A DNA stretch of 64,000 nucleotides from Geomonas anaerohicana (GTDB lineage Bacteria > Desulfobacterota > Desulfuromonadia > Geobacterales > Geobacteraceae). The position numbers and the translations under genes were made by a program. The first letter of the stretch is position 1; every line of letters begins with the position of its first letter. The DNA is taken from contig NZ_JAEMHL010000012.1 of NCBI RefSeq assembly GCF_016458305.1, positions 1 to 64,000 on the forward strand, read 5' to 3'. The notes below the pieces were generated by a model. That model worked only from the letters and a program-made list of their open reading frames with translations. It was not told where the DNA came from and ran no database searches. Shown here in pieces: positions 6,628 to 16,158 of the stretch.

Positions 6628-8088
6628 TTACGCCTCCCCTCCCTTGCGCAGCAAGGCCTTGCGATACAACTCCAGATACTTGTGCACCGAGTTCTGCCAG
6701 GAATAATCACTGCTCATGCCGCGGCGCATCAGCTTCTTCCAGAACGCCTTGTCCTGGTAGGCGGTCAGGGCACGGTCGATGGCCTCCCAGAGCGCCTCGG
6801 CGCTGTACTCGTCGAAGACGATGCCGTTGGGCGTCTTGTCGTTGTCCCGGGGGTCGAAGACGCTGTCGGCGAGCCCGCCGGTCCTGCGCACCACGGGGAC
6901 CGTGCCGTAGCGCATGGCGATCAGCTGTCCCAGCCCGCACGGCTCGAAGAAGGACGGCATCAGGAACATGTCGCTGCCGGCGTAGATCTTGGGCGCCAGG
7001 GAATGGTCAAACCCGCTGGCGAAGGCGATGTTGCGCGCACCGGCGGCCTTGATGTCGTTGAAGGCTTTGAGGTAGCGCTCCTCGCCGTTGCCCAGCAGCA
7101 CCAGCTGCATGGGGGCCTTGGCGATCATGGGCAGGAGCTCCGCGATCAGGTCGAACCCTTTCTGGGCCACCATGCGCGAGACCATGCCGAAGACCGGGAT
7201 CTCCGGGGCGCTGGCCAGCCCCATCAGCCGCTGCAGCCCGATCTTGTCCACCATCTTGCCGGACAGGGAGGCATGGCTGTAGTTCTTCATGATCTCCCGG
7301 TCCATGGCCGGGTTCCATTCTTCGTAGTCGAGCCCGTTCAGTATGCCGACCAGGTCGTCCTTCCTGGTCTGCAGCACCCCGTGCAGTCCGCATCCCATCT
7401 CGGGGGTGCGGATCTCGCGGCAGTAGGCCTCGGAGACGGTGGTCACCAGGTCGGCGGTGAGGATGCCTCCCTTGAGGAGGTTCACCTTGCCGTAGAATTC
7501 CAGCCCGTCGATGGTGAAGCACTCCTTGGAGAGCCCCATCGTGGCCAGCTCCTCTTTCGGGAACAGCCCCTGGTAGGCGAGGTTATGAATGGTGAAGATG
7601 ACACCGGTTTTGGCGAAGAAGGGATCGTTTTTGCGTTCGTGCTTCAGGTAATGCGGGATCAGCGCGGTCTGCCAGTCGTGGCAGTGGATGATGTCCGGCC
7701 TGAAGTCCATCTTCTTCAAGAGCTCCAGGACGCAGCGGCAGAAGAAGGAGAAACGCTGGGCGTTGTCGGGGTAGTCGCCGCTGGGGGTGCCGTAGAGCTC
7801 TTCGCGGGCGAAGTATTCCTTGTTCTCGATGAGGTAAACCGGGATCTCCCCGAGCGAAGCCTGGCGCAGGAACCCTTTCTTCTCGACGCCGTCCACCATG
7901 ACCGAGGCGCTCTTGCGTCCTTTGCGGACCGCCATCCCCCCCCTCTCGACCACGGAGTAGAAAGGCATCATGATCCTCACGTCGTGACCGAGCGTCTTGA
8001 GGGTCTTCGGGAGCGCGCTGGCAACATCCGCCAGACCTCCGGTCTTGGCGAAGGGAGTGACCTCCGACGCAACAAACAAAATCTTCAT
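6628..8088 (-). CDS. glgA: glycogen synthase (ADP-glucose type, GT5)
   Basis: A 486-residue GT-B glycosyltransferase that extends alpha-1,4-glucan from ADP-glucose. The substrate-binding KTGGLADV lies at residues 15-22. The C-terminal signature EPCGLGQL contains Glu382, the conserved retaining-GT glutamate. Length matches the 470-490 typical of bacterial GlgA. AGAGG precedes the ATG. It is the fourth-last function in a leftward operon with the GH57 enzyme and the nucleotidyltransferase/phosphomutase, followed only by the acidic ORF and a terminator. Confidence 0.95.
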   Translation of the reverse strand: MKILFVASEVTPFAKTGGLADVASALPKTLKTLGHDVRIMMPFYSVVERGGMAVRKGRKSASVMVDGVEKKGFLRQASLGEIPVYLIENKEYFAREELYGTPSGDYPDNAQRFSFFCRCVLELLKKMDFRPDIIHCHDWQTALIPHYLKHERKNDPFFAKTGVIFTIHNLAYQGLFPKEELATMGLSKECFTIDGLEFYGKVNLLKGGILTADLVTTVSEAYCREIRTPEMGCGLHGVLQTRKDDLVGILNGLDYEEWNPAMDREIMKNYSHASLSGKMVDKIGLQRLMGLASAPEIPVFGMVSRMVAQKGFDLIAELLPMIAKAPMQLVLLGNGEERYLKAFNDIKAAGARNIAFASGFDHSLAPKIYAGSDMFLMPSFFEPCGLGQLIAMRYGTVPVVRRTGGLADSVFDPRDNDKTPNGIVFDEYSAEALWEAIDRALTAYQDKAFWKKLMRRGMSSDYSWQNSVHKYLELYRKALLRKGGEA

Positions 8089-8171
8089 GTAAAACCTCTA
8101 ACACCCTGGAATTATAGGCATATTCTAGATTAAGACTGCCCACGGGTAAAGTTTTTTTGTAAAAGAAAAAT

Positions 8172-10388
8172 TTAAGATGAACCCGGCTCCAGGGGGGTGA
8201 GTTCCTTGAGCGCCCCCGGCTCCACCCCCAGGCATGGCCCCGCGTAGGCGAGGGCGAGCGGCGCCTCGGTGGGCCAGCGGCCGAGCAGGTTCGCCCCACG
8301 GGAGTGGGTCAGGTAGCAGCAGAGCCGGTCCCCTGCGTCGAGCCGCAGCGCCGGGAGCGGGATGCGCAGCTGTGCGCTGCGGCCGACCCAGTAGCGCGCC
8401 ACCCCGCCGGAGGGCTGCCACCTCCCCTCCTGCAGGAGTTGCAACTCCCCCTCCCCGTCGCCGGGCTGCATCTCGATGCGGTACTCGCCCCCTCCCATGA
8501 GGTGCAGCGACAGGAGGTCCCCCGGCTGCAGCAGCTTTTCCAGCGGCTGGGCCCCGTCGATCCTGAAGTAGAAATAGTCCAGGTCGTAGCCGTAGAAAAA
8601 GGACTGCAGCCCCGTCTCCGCGGCATGCATCGCCGCCCCCTGCCTGGTCAGGTCGTACAATCCCGCGGCCAGCCACTCGAAGTAGTCCTCCCCCGCGGCA
8701 CCCAGGGAAGGGGTGATCAGCCGCGCCGGCCCACGGACGAAGCCGGCGGGGCGCTGCTTCTTGATCGGCTCGTGCAGCTCCCCCGGGACCTCCAGCGCCA
8801 GCAGCCGGTATACGTTGATCAGGTGGCTGCGGAACAACAGGTCGAAACTGCCGGAATGGGGGGAGAAGTGGTCGTCGCCGTACCACCAGAACCAGTCGCT
8901 CCCCTGGGCGGCGTAGAGGGCCTTGCAGGCACGCCGGGCGGCTTCGTCGCTGCTGCTCCCCCCCGAGAGGAGCTGGGCCACCTCGGAACTGTTGTGCACC
9001 GCGGCCTGGCGCGCCTTGGCCAGGTACTCCCACCCCAGGTTCTCCTCGGGATGGCCGATCCAGATGCCGTAGTCGGCGTTGATCCAGGAGCCCGGGTGCA
9101 CGTGGCGCAGCACACGGCGCTCCGGGACCCGCTCCAGCACCTCCGAGAAGGTGGCCGGCTCCACACCCGGCATCTGCGCCAGCGCGGCGTAGAGCCTGGA
9201 AAGGAAGGGGAGCCCGTTGTCGTGGTAGTGCTCCCAGGCGTTCTCCCCGTCCAGGATCACGGGGATCACCCGGGGGGCGCGGCACTGCTGCCGGATCTCC
9301 TTGACCCGCCCGACGAAGTCCGCGACGGCCCGCTCCGCCTCCCACTGGGAATAGGTGAAGCCGATCTGGTCCGAAAGCACCTGGTCCCGGAAGAAGAGGG
9401 CGATCTCCTCCCCCCCCTGCTGGAACAGGTAGGGGTGGTAGAGCGCCTCCCGCTCGTGGTCGAGCCCGCCGGGCAGGGTCTGGGCCAGCACCCGCTCGTC
9501 GGAGGCGGTCCAGCGCAGCCCCTCCCCGGCCATGATGGCGAGCGCCTCGTCGCTCACCGACCCCTCGGCGGGCCACATGCCGTGCGGCCTGAAGCCGAAC
9601 AGCTTCTCGAAGCTCTCGATGCCGTGCGCCACCTGCCCCCGCGCGTCCTCCGGGTAGCGGATGTCGACCTTGGGGAGGCTTGCGCCGGGAAGCGCCACCC
9701 GCGCGATGCGCGAGTCGCACAAAAGCGGCAGGATCGGGTGGAAGTAGGGGGTCACCGAAAGCTCGACCTTCCCCTCCAGGTGCAGGCGGCGGTACAGCGG
9801 GATGATCTCGGAGATCAGCTCGCGCTGGGTGTCGAAGAGCAGCGCCTTGTCCGCAGCGTCGAAGCCCCGTCCCTTGCGGATCAACTCGCCGAAGACCGGG
9901 AAGCGCCGCCTGGCCGCCTCACCGGTCCAGGCCAGGTAGAACCAGACCTGCAGGTCGAGCAGGTCGCGCTCCGTGAAGAGCGGCGCCCGCGACGCGGCCG
10001 TCCCGGGTACGCCGTCACCCGCCATCCGGTACAGCTCCAGGTAGCGCGGGTAGGGTTCGATCATGCGCCGCTTGTTGGCGGAGAAAAAGTTCTCCAGGAG
10101 AAAGAGCCGCTCCGACTGGTCCAGCTCGGCCGGTGCCTTGCGCGCGAGGCTCAGGTAGGGGTCCACCGCCTCGCCGGAGGCGTAGTCGAGGATCTGCTCC
10201 AAAAGCGAGGGGACCAGGTTGAAGACCACCTTGGCGCCGGGGCTCTCAGCGACGATGGCGGGCATGTCGTAGTAGTCCTTCACCGCATGGAGGTAGACCC
10301 AGGGGAGCAGGTACTCCCCCCGGACCGGATCCTTGTAGAAGGGCTGGTGCATGTGCCAAAGCAGCGTGAGGTACAGTGGTTCGCTCAT
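8172..10388 (-). CDS. glycoside hydrolase family 57 (amylase / glucanotransferase-like)
   Basis: A 738-residue GH57 protein. The N-terminal hallmark is LTLLWHMHQPFY. The expected nucleophile is Glu275 in WPAEGS and the acid/base is Asp380 in ILDGENAWEHY; their 105-residue spacing is as in characterised GH57 amylases. A C-terminal beta-rich region (from about 560) resembles the extra domain of longer members. GH57 enzymes cut or transfer alpha-1,4-glucans. Beside glycogen synthase this one probably remodels or degrades glycogen or maltodextrin. There is no signal peptide, so it is cytoplasmic. Hydrolase versus transferase cannot be settled by reading. Confidence 0.9.
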   Translation of the reverse strand: MSEPLYLTLLWHMHQPFYKDPVRGEYLLPWVYLHAVKDYYDMPAIVAESPGAKVVFNLVPSLLEQILDYASGEAVDPYLSLARKAPAELDQSERLFLLENFFSANKRRMIEPYPRYLELYRMAGDGVPGTAASRAPLFTERDLLDLQVWFYLAWTGEAARRRFPVFGELIRKGRGFDAADKALLFDTQRELISEIIPLYRRLHLEGKVELSVTPYFHPILPLLCDSRIARVALPGASLPKVDIRYPEDARGQVAHGIESFEKLFGFRPHGMWPAEGSVSDEALAIMAGEGLRWTASDERVLAQTLPGGLDHEREALYHPYLFQQGGEEIALFFRDQVLSDQIGFTYSQWEAERAVADFVGRVKEIRQQCRAPRVIPVILDGENAWEHYHDNGLPFLSRLYAALAQMPGVEPATFSEVLERVPERRVLRHVHPGSWINADYGIWIGHPEENLGWEYLAKARQAAVHNSSEVAQLLSGGSSSDEAARRACKALYAAQGSDWFWWYGDDHFSPHSGSFDLLFRSHLINVYRLLALEVPGELHEPIKKQRPAGFVRGPARLITPSLGAAGEDYFEWLAAGLYDLTRQGAAMHAAETGLQSFFYGYDLDYFYFRIDGAQPLEKLLQPGDLLSLHLMGGGEYRIEMQPGDGEGELQLLQEGRWQPSGGVARYWVGRSAQLRIPLPALRLDAGDRLCCYLTHSRGANLLGRWPTEAPLALAYAGPCLGVEPGALKELTPLEPGSS

Positions 10389-10424
10389 CCTATCCCCTTG
10401 ATGCGGCGCAGGCCGCGCCGCCCT

Positions 10425-12935
10425 TTACTGGGCGAGCTCCTTTTTCCAGCGTTCCACCTTCTGGATGTACTCCTCCAGCAGCCGCTGCGCCGTCTTGGGA
10501 TCCTTGGCCTCGGCCACCACGTGGATCACGGGCTGGTACTGGTCGGGGAGCACCAGTACCCAGTCGTTGCCGAAGGAGACCTTGATGCCGTCGATGAAGG
10601 AGGCCTCTTTGTCCAGACTGTCCTCGCTCATCTTGCGCATGATGCCACCCTTCTTCTCCCAGACGCAGGGGACCTTCCCCTGCAGGAAGGAACTCTTGGC
10701 CACCTCTTTCAAGACGCGCGACAGCGGCACCCCGGCCGCGCTGCAAAGCTCGATGGTCTTGGCGATGGTGAACATGCCGTCGAAGGCGGCCTGGAACTTC
10801 GGGAAGGCGAAACGCCCGGACATGGAGCCGGCCATGACCACCTCCGGCGAGATGGCCGCCTCGATCATGGCGCGGTCCGCGCTCTTGGTACGGCGCACCG
10901 AGGAGCCGTTCTCCTGGGCGATCTCCTCGATCACCGACGGGGCCGACACCGGGACCGCGAAAGCGCCCCTGGCACCGCTTTTCAGCATGAGCGTGGTCAT
11001 GAGCGCGAGGAACTCCTCGGGCTGATAGATCCTGCCGGTCTCGTCCACCAGCACCACCTCCTCGACCGTGGGGTCGAGCCAGAAGCCCGCGCGCGCCTCC
11101 AGCGTCATCACGATCTTGGAGAGCTGCTGCAGGGAGTTGGGCTTCTCGTCCACCGTCTTCGAGCCGCGCTGTTCGTCCAGGTAGGTGTTGAGGCCGATCA
11201 CCTCGCAGCCGAGGTCGTTCAGGATCTGCGGGAGGATCTGGCCGGCCGGGGAGTGGTTGAAGTCGACCACCACCTTGGTCTTGGAGTTCCTGATCAGCTG
11301 TTGGTCCAGCCCCCTGAAGAACCCCTCGCGGTAGAAGTCCATCACCTGCGGCAGCTCGGTGATCCCACCCGGCTCCATGTGGTGCGCGCGCCGGAAGTTC
11401 TCCTTGTAAAAGATGCGCTCGATGTTCTTGCCCATGGAGGAGGAGAAGTCGAGGCCGTCGGCGTCGAGAAAGACGATCTCCGTGGTGGCCGGGTCCTCGA
11501 GCGACTGGCGGAAATGCACGCCCCCCACCTCGCCGAAGGTGCGCAGCTTGTAGCGCAGGACCGGCAGCGACACCATCCTGATGTCGCGCACGTTGACGCC
11601 GGCGGAGAGGATCCCCCCCAGGAAGCTTCGCTTCAGCATGCGCGAGGAGAGGGTCGTGTCGCGCCCGACCAGGACGTGGCTCCCCTTGGGGAGCGAGGTG
11701 CCGTAGGCGCAGCCCAGCTTGGCCACGAACTCAGGCGTGAGCTCGATGTTGGTGAGCCCCTTGATCATCTCCCCCTCGAACAGGGATTTCTTCCAGCGCT
11801 CGCCCCAGATCAGGTTGCCGGTGACCGTGGAACCCGCCTCGATCAACTTCCGGGGCCAGATCTTCACGTCCCGCTTGATGTAGCTCTCCTCGCCGATGGC
11901 GGTGTCGTCGGCCACCACCCCCCCCTCTTCCATCACGGTCGCGGCCCCCACGCTCACGTTGTTGCAGATGACGCAGTCGTTGATCTTGGCGCTCTTCTTG
12001 ATATAGACGTTGTCCCAGACCACGGCCCGGGTCAGCTTCACCCCCGGCTCGATGATGCAGTTGCGGCCGATCACCGAGTCCTTGATCTCCGCCCCCCCCT
12101 GGACCTGGGAGTTGTCCCCCACCACGACCGTCCCTTCCACCACGGTTCCCTCGCCCAGCCGTACGTCCACGCCGACCCTCAGGTCGACGCCGGCCATCTC
12201 GCGGCGCGGCTCGTCCACCTTGACCCCGACCTTCCCTTTGAGGATGTCGTGGTGCGCCTCGCGGTAGGAATCGGTGTTGCCGATGTCCCGCCAGTACCCC
12301 TTGACCGGGAAGCCGAACAGCGCCGACTTCTTCTTCAAAAGAAGCGGGAAGAGATCCTGGGAGAAGTCGAAGTTCTCCCCCTCCGGGATGAACTTGAAGA
12401 TCTCCGGCTCCAGGACGTAGATGCCGGTATTGATGGTGTCGGAGATCACCTCGCCCCAGCCGGGCTTCTCCAGGAACTGGGTGATGCGCTTCTCCTTGTC
12501 GGTGATCACGACGCCGAACTGGAGCGGGTCCTTGACCGAGGTGAGGGTGATGGTGGCCAGCGCCTTGTTGGACTCGTGAAAGTCGATCACCTTCTGCAGG
12601 TTGAAATCGGTCAGGAGGTCACCGCTGATGATCAGGAAGCGCTCGTCCAGGTACTTCTCGGCGCACTTCACCGCCCCGGCGGTGCCCATGTCCTCCAGCG
12701 GCGTCACGTAGGTGATGCGTACCCCCAGGTCGGCGCCGTCGCGGAAGAAATTCTTGATCACGCTGGGCTGATGGTACAGCAGCATGACCAGGTCGGTGAC
12801 GCCGTGCTTCTTCAAGAGTTCGACGATGTGCAGCATGATGGGACGGTTCATGAGCGGAACCATCGGCTTGGGGATGTTGCAGGTGAGCGGTTGCATCCGG
12901 GTACCAAAGCCACCTGCCATAATTACTGCCTTCAT
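10425..12935 (-). CDS. NDP-sugar nucleotidyltransferase / phosphomannomutase fusion
   Basis: An 836-residue bifunctional protein. Residues 1-230 are an NTP_transferase domain with GGFGTRM at 8-14. Residues 250-350 are left-handed beta-helix hexapeptide repeats. From about 380 comes a phosphoglucomutase/phosphomannomutase domain whose phosphoserine loop is GRDTTLSSRML near residue 428. Such fusions make GDP-mannose or, in glycogen loci, may interconvert hexose phosphates and make nucleotide sugars. The GH57 gene follows 36 bases later. Substrate (mannose versus glucose) cannot be told from sequence. Confidence 0.88.
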   Translation of the reverse strand: MKAVIMAGGFGTRMQPLTCNIPKPMVPLMNRPIMLHIVELLKKHGVTDLVMLLYHQPSVIKNFFRDGADLGVRITYVTPLEDMGTAGAVKCAEKYLDERFLIISGDLLTDFNLQKVIDFHESNKALATITLTSVKDPLQFGVVITDKEKRITQFLEKPGWGEVISDTINTGIYVLEPEIFKFIPEGENFDFSQDLFPLLLKKKSALFGFPVKGYWRDIGNTDSYREAHHDILKGKVGVKVDEPRREMAGVDLRVGVDVRLGEGTVVEGTVVVGDNSQVQGGAEIKDSVIGRNCIIEPGVKLTRAVVWDNVYIKKSAKINDCVICNNVSVGAATVMEEGGVVADDTAIGEESYIKRDVKIWPRKLIEAGSTVTGNLIWGERWKKSLFEGEMIKGLTNIELTPEFVAKLGCAYGTSLPKGSHVLVGRDTTLSSRMLKRSFLGGILSAGVNVRDIRMVSLPVLRYKLRTFGEVGGVHFRQSLEDPATTEIVFLDADGLDFSSSMGKNIERIFYKENFRRAHHMEPGGITELPQVMDFYREGFFRGLDQQLIRNSKTKVVVDFNHSPAGQILPQILNDLGCEVIGLNTYLDEQRGSKTVDEKPNSLQQLSKIVMTLEARAGFWLDPTVEEVVLVDETGRIYQPEEFLALMTTLMLKSGARGAFAVPVSAPSVIEEIAQENGSSVRRTKSADRAMIEAAISPEVVMAGSMSGRFAFPKFQAAFDGMFTIAKTIELCSAAGVPLSRVLKEVAKSSFLQGKVPCVWEKKGGIMRKMSEDSLDKEASFIDGIKVSFGNDWVLVLPDQYQPVIHVVAEAKDPKTAQRLLEEYIQKVERWKKELAQ

Positions 12936-12957
12936 AGGTGCAAGCCTCCGAGAATCA

Positions 12958-13058
12958 GATTTAGATTAAGATTAAGAGTTAGATTAAGAGCAAGGAAAGA
13001 CGAAGGTTAAGACGGAGTTTCGACTGCAAAACTTAGTCTTAATCTTTATCTTTATCTG
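12958..13058. repeat. AGATTAAG short repeats as an inverted pair
   Basis: Tandem AGATTA/GATTAAGA-like hexamers (12958-12990) and their inverted counterpart CTTAATCTTTATCT (13032-13058) flank about 40 bases. The pair could form a long AT-rich hairpin between the response regulator gene and the fusion-enzyme gene, possibly affecting read-through. Confidence 0.5.
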
Positions 13059-13062
13059 CTTC

Positions 13063-13437
13063 TCACACGTACGCCCCCCGCTGCCTCTTGGCGAGGACGC
13101 GGGCGATCTCGTCTTTGAGCTCCTGCAGGTCGCTCGACTTGACCACGTAGCCGTCGGCGAGCCAGGCCGAGAAGTCGTCCTTGTAACAGGAGAAGGCAGT
13201 GCACAGGATCACCGGGATGGTGTGGCGCTCCTTGACGATGCGCTGCAACAACTCGATGCCGCTCTCGTTCTTCAGCTTTATGTCGATCACGGCCAGGTCG
13301 AAGCTCTCCGACTCGAGCTTCTCCACCGCCTCCAGGGCGCTCCCCGCCGTCACCACCTGGTACCCCTCGTCGCTCAACTCCTGCGAGTACAAAAGCCTGA
13401 TATTCGCCTCGTCGTCTACCACCAACAGTTTCGCCAT
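13063..13437 (-). CDS. single-domain response regulator (receiver only)
   Basis: A 124-residue CheY-like receiver with acidic pocket Asp8/Asp9, phosphoacceptor Asp52 (LAVIDIKL), a conserved Thr in LCTAFS and a Lys in VVKSSDL. There is no output domain, so it acts by protein contact or phosphorelay. The start codon lies 1 base after the stop of the upstream histidine kinase, its likely partner. Position before the glucan genes suggests control of reserve polysaccharide metabolism (inference). Confidence 0.9.
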   Translation of the reverse strand: MAKLLVVDDEANIRLLYSQELSDEGYQVVTAGSALEAVEKLESESFDLAVIDIKLKNESGIELLQRIVKERHTIPVILCTAFSCYKDDFSAWLADGYVVKSSDLQELKDEIARVLAKRQRGAYV

Positions 13438-13438
13438 C

Positions 13439-15061
13439 TCAGATGTTCTCCTTTCGGGTCAAAAGCCTGATGCTGTACGTGTTGCCACCGCCGGGGCGGC
13501 TGATTATGGTCAAAGAGTTCCCCTGCCGCTCCAGGATCGACTTGCACAGCGAAAGCCCCACCCCCTCGCCGAGTTCCTGGGTCTGGAAGAAGGGGGCGAT
13601 GAGCGCCTCCTGCGCGGTCTGGGTGAGCGACTTGCCGTCGTCGCTGATGCGCAACAGCACCCCGTCCCCGTCCAGGACACTCTCGATGCGCAACTCCCCG
13701 CCGGGTTCCATGGTGGCCAGCGCCGTGGCGGTGATGGTCTTCAGGCAGTAGCTGATCTGCTTGTAGTCGATGCGCACCATGGGGAGCTCCGGGGCCAGTT
13801 CCAGGCGGCAGTGCACCCCCGCCTGCTCCAGCGCCCCCTCCAATTCCCCCATCGCCTTCCCCACCAGTTCGTTCAGATCCCAGAAATCGGTGACCGGGAA
13901 GAGCGATTCCGAGTAGTCCAGCACCTCGCTCAGCACGTCCTCGAGCTGCCGGGTCTCGCGCACGATGGATTCCAAGTAGCCCCGTTTGTCGTCATCGTCC
14001 GGGGCCCCCTTGAGCAGGGTCCGGGCAAAGCCGCCGATCACCATGAGCGGGTTGCGGATGGAGTGGGCGATGCTGGAGGTGATCTTCCCCACCAGCGCCA
14101 TCTTCTCCATCTTCACGATCAACTCCTGCTGTTCGCGCAGCTTCACGTTGGCCGACTTCTGCTTGGCCACCTCCTCCTGCAGGCGCTCGTACAGCGAGGC
14201 GCGCTCCAGGGCGAAGGCAACCGGGAAGGCGAAGGTCTCCAGCGACTGCATGTCCTGCAGGGTGATCGGCTTATGGGTGATGCAGTTGTCGGCGATGATG
14301 ACGCCGATGCGGCGGTTCCTGGAGATGAGCGGCATGACCAGGAAGGTGTCGACGCCGAGGATGCGGGCCAGCCCCCGGTCCAGGTCCGGGTTGTTGAGCG
14401 CGTTTTCCACCAGGATCGGCTTCTTGCCGGTGAGGGCCCGGTTGAAGATGTGCCCCTGGTCGGCCAGCGGGACGGTGAGCTGGTTCAGGATGTCGTGAAA
14501 CTTCACCTTCTCCGAGGTCAGCTTGGTCTTCTGGAAATCCCGGGCCAGCTGCCTCAGGGTGAAGTTGCTGCGCCCGATGTCCTCCCAGGTGCGCCACGCC
14601 TCCTCGTAATCCCTGGGGCCGACGCCGAGGTAGCCGCGGATGTGGCGCCGGTCCTTGTCGGTCATGAGCAGGAAGGCCCGGTTCATGCCGAAACCCTTGC
14701 CGGCGGTGATGGCGGTCATGGCGATGGAGAGGACCTCGTCCAGGTCCAGCGAGGTCTGCAGCACGAGGCCCACCTCGCGCAGGAACTTGATCTCGCGCGT
14801 CTTGCTGTTCAAGAAGCTCAGCATGGCGCCCATCTGGGCCTTTTGTTCCTGGAACTCGGTCAGTATGTACGGGAGTACGTCCGAAAGCGGGTAACCCGCC
14901 CCCTTCATCCGGGCCAGGTCGTTCTTGAAGCGGGGACACTCAACGCACTTCTCGACGATTCTGCGGCGCTGGGAGACCAGAAGGTCCTCTTCTCCCTCGC
15001 CTATGTACGGGCAACTCTCGGGCTCGATCTGCTCCCTACTCCAACAGCATTCCCAATCCAA
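13439..15061 (-). CDS. GAF-domain sensor histidine kinase
   Basis: A 540-residue cytoplasmic kinase. A Cys/Trp-rich N-terminal segment (WECCW, CPYIGEG, KCVECPRF) could bind metal. A GAF domain follows (about 95-280), then a coiled coil and HisKA with phosphoacceptor His333 (SSIAHSIRNPL). The ATPase domain contains DDGKSLT and GVGLSLCKSILERQG. The TTG at 15061 has GGAGG just upstream and starts at the conserved Trp/Cys segment. An upstream TTG at 15142 would add 27 atypical residues. No membrane segment, so the signal is intracellular. It is coupled to the receiver gene downstream. Confidence 0.85.
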   Translation of the reverse strand: MDWECCWSREQIEPESCPYIGEGEEDLLVSQRRRIVEKCVECPRFKNDLARMKGAGYPLSDVLPYILTEFQEQKAQMGAMLSFLNSKTREIKFLREVGLVLQTSLDLDEVLSIAMTAITAGKGFGMNRAFLLMTDKDRRHIRGYLGVGPRDYEEAWRTWEDIGRSNFTLRQLARDFQKTKLTSEKVKFHDILNQLTVPLADQGHIFNRALTGKKPILVENALNNPDLDRGLARILGVDTFLVMPLISRNRRIGVIIADNCITHKPITLQDMQSLETFAFPVAFALERASLYERLQEEVAKQKSANVKLREQQELIVKMEKMALVGKITSSIAHSIRNPLMVIGGFARTLLKGAPDDDDKRGYLESIVRETRQLEDVLSEVLDYSESLFPVTDFWDLNELVGKAMGELEGALEQAGVHCRLELAPELPMVRIDYKQISYCLKTITATALATMEPGGELRIESVLDGDGVLLRISDDGKSLTQTAQEALIAPFFQTQELGEGVGLSLCKSILERQGNSLTIISRPGGGNTYSIRLLTRKENI

Positions 15062-15316
15062 GCTCCCTCCGGGTGCGGCACAGTAAATGACAGGACGAAA
15101 CGTGCCAAAGTATAGCAGCCACTTCTGCCATAGCAAGTGCAAATTAAGTTTTTAAATGAAAATATTAATTAATAATTTAGTTTCAAACGGTTGCGCGGCC
15201 CGACAGCCCCGGCTAAAGTACAGGCGCTGCAAGGCTTGGCGTGATGCGATGCCCAAAGGGGTGGGAAAAAGGGAAACGAGGCAGGGGAAAAACGAGGTAA
15301 AACGACATTAACGCAA

Positions 15317-15345
15317 AGGGCCCCACGGTTCTAACCGGGGGCCCT
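15317..15345 (-). terminator. hairpin downstream of the Crp/Fnr regulator
   Basis: AGGGCCCC (15317-15324) pairs with GGGGCCCT (15338-15345), and the loop itself can pair GGTT/AACC. On the minus strand it is followed by TTTGCGTT, a modest T-tract. It lies about 30 bases after the regulator stop codon. Confidence 0.55.
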
Positions 15346-15376
15346 TCCAGTACCATCCATCTGTGCGCCGGGCGCA

Positions 15377-16060
15377 CTACTTGCCGGCGATCATCTTCAG
15401 CTTTTCCATCTGCATGATGGTTATCTTGTTGCCATCCAGTTCGATGACCCCCTCGTCCTTCATCTTCTTGAAGGTGCGGGACAGGGTCTCGCTGACCGTG
15501 CCCAGGCGCGAGGCGAGCTCACCCTTGCGCATGTCGAGCTCCAGGTAGGTCTTGCCCTGGTAGCTGGTGCTCTTACGCGCGGCCAGGTCCAGGAGGTACG
15601 AGGCGAGCCGGGACGGTGCATCGGCGAAGGAGAGCTCCTCGATCTGCCGGGCGAAGCGGCGCAGCAACAAGGACAGCGAGGCGATCAGGTTCATGGAGAA
15701 GCGCGGGTTGCGCTCCAAAAGCCCCATGAAGGCGCCGCGCGGGAAGAAGAGCACCTCTCCCCGCTCCACCCCGCGCGCCTCGGCGGGGTACTTGCCGTCC
15801 CCGAAGAAGGCGGCCTCGGCGAAGGTCTCCACCGGGTGCACCATGTGCAGCACCTTCTCGCGGCCGTCCGGGGAGATCTTGCACAGCTTGAGCGCCCCGG
15901 CGGCGAGCAGGTAGAAGCCTTCCGCCTTCTCCCCCTCGGTAAACAGGGTCTCCCCCTTGGCGAAGGGGCGCCGCACCGCGATCTCGGCGAGTTCGACCAG
16001 GTATTCGTCTTCCAGGCCCGAAAACAGCAGGGCTTTCCTGATGATGTCCTTGTTTTCCAT
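15377..16060 (-). CDS. Crp/Fnr-family transcriptional regulator
   Basis: A 227-residue regulator. A cyclic-nucleotide-binding-fold sensor domain (about 8-125) is followed by a dimerisation helix and a C-terminal Crp-type winged helix (GELASRLGTVSETLSRTFKKM). No Fnr-like N-terminal cysteine cluster is present, so an iron-sulfur oxygen sensor is unlikely; the ligand may be a nucleotide, haem or other small molecule. The ATG at 16060 begins MENKDIIRK. An upstream TTG at 16096 would overlap a TTGACC -35 box. Divergent from lptF. Confidence 0.85.
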   Translation of the reverse strand: MENKDIIRKALLFSGLEDEYLVELAEIAVRRPFAKGETLFTEGEKAEGFYLLAAGALKLCKISPDGREKVLHMVHPVETFAEAAFFGDGKYPAEARGVERGEVLFFPRGAFMGLLERNPRFSMNLIASLSLLLRRFARQIEELSFADAPSRLASYLLDLAARKSTSYQGKTYLELDMRKGELASRLGTVSETLSRTFKKMKDEGVIELDGNKITIMQMEKLKMIAGK

Positions 16061-16068
16061 GCCCACCT

Positions 16069-16097
16069 TTTTACCCAAAATGAAAACCGAGGTCAAG
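16069..16097 (-). promoter_or_regulatory. promoter of the Crp/Fnr regulator
   Basis: Minus-strand -35 TTGACC, 17-base spacer, -10 TAAAAA ending 7 bases before the ATG. With normal spacing the transcript would start at or next to the start codon, so the mRNA may be nearly leaderless. Confidence 0.4.
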
Positions 16098-16158
16098 GAG
16101 TAGTTGAACCGTGTCCCTCCTTTACTTCCCCGGCCATCTCATGTAAGATCGGCAGTTC

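Noticed and set aside
8304-13010. A very long rightward open frame (over 1,500 codons) across the glucan operon
   Set aside because: It is the antisense shadow of three strongly supported leftward genes; high GC at third codon positions removes stop codons. Its translation is low-complexity and has no domain.
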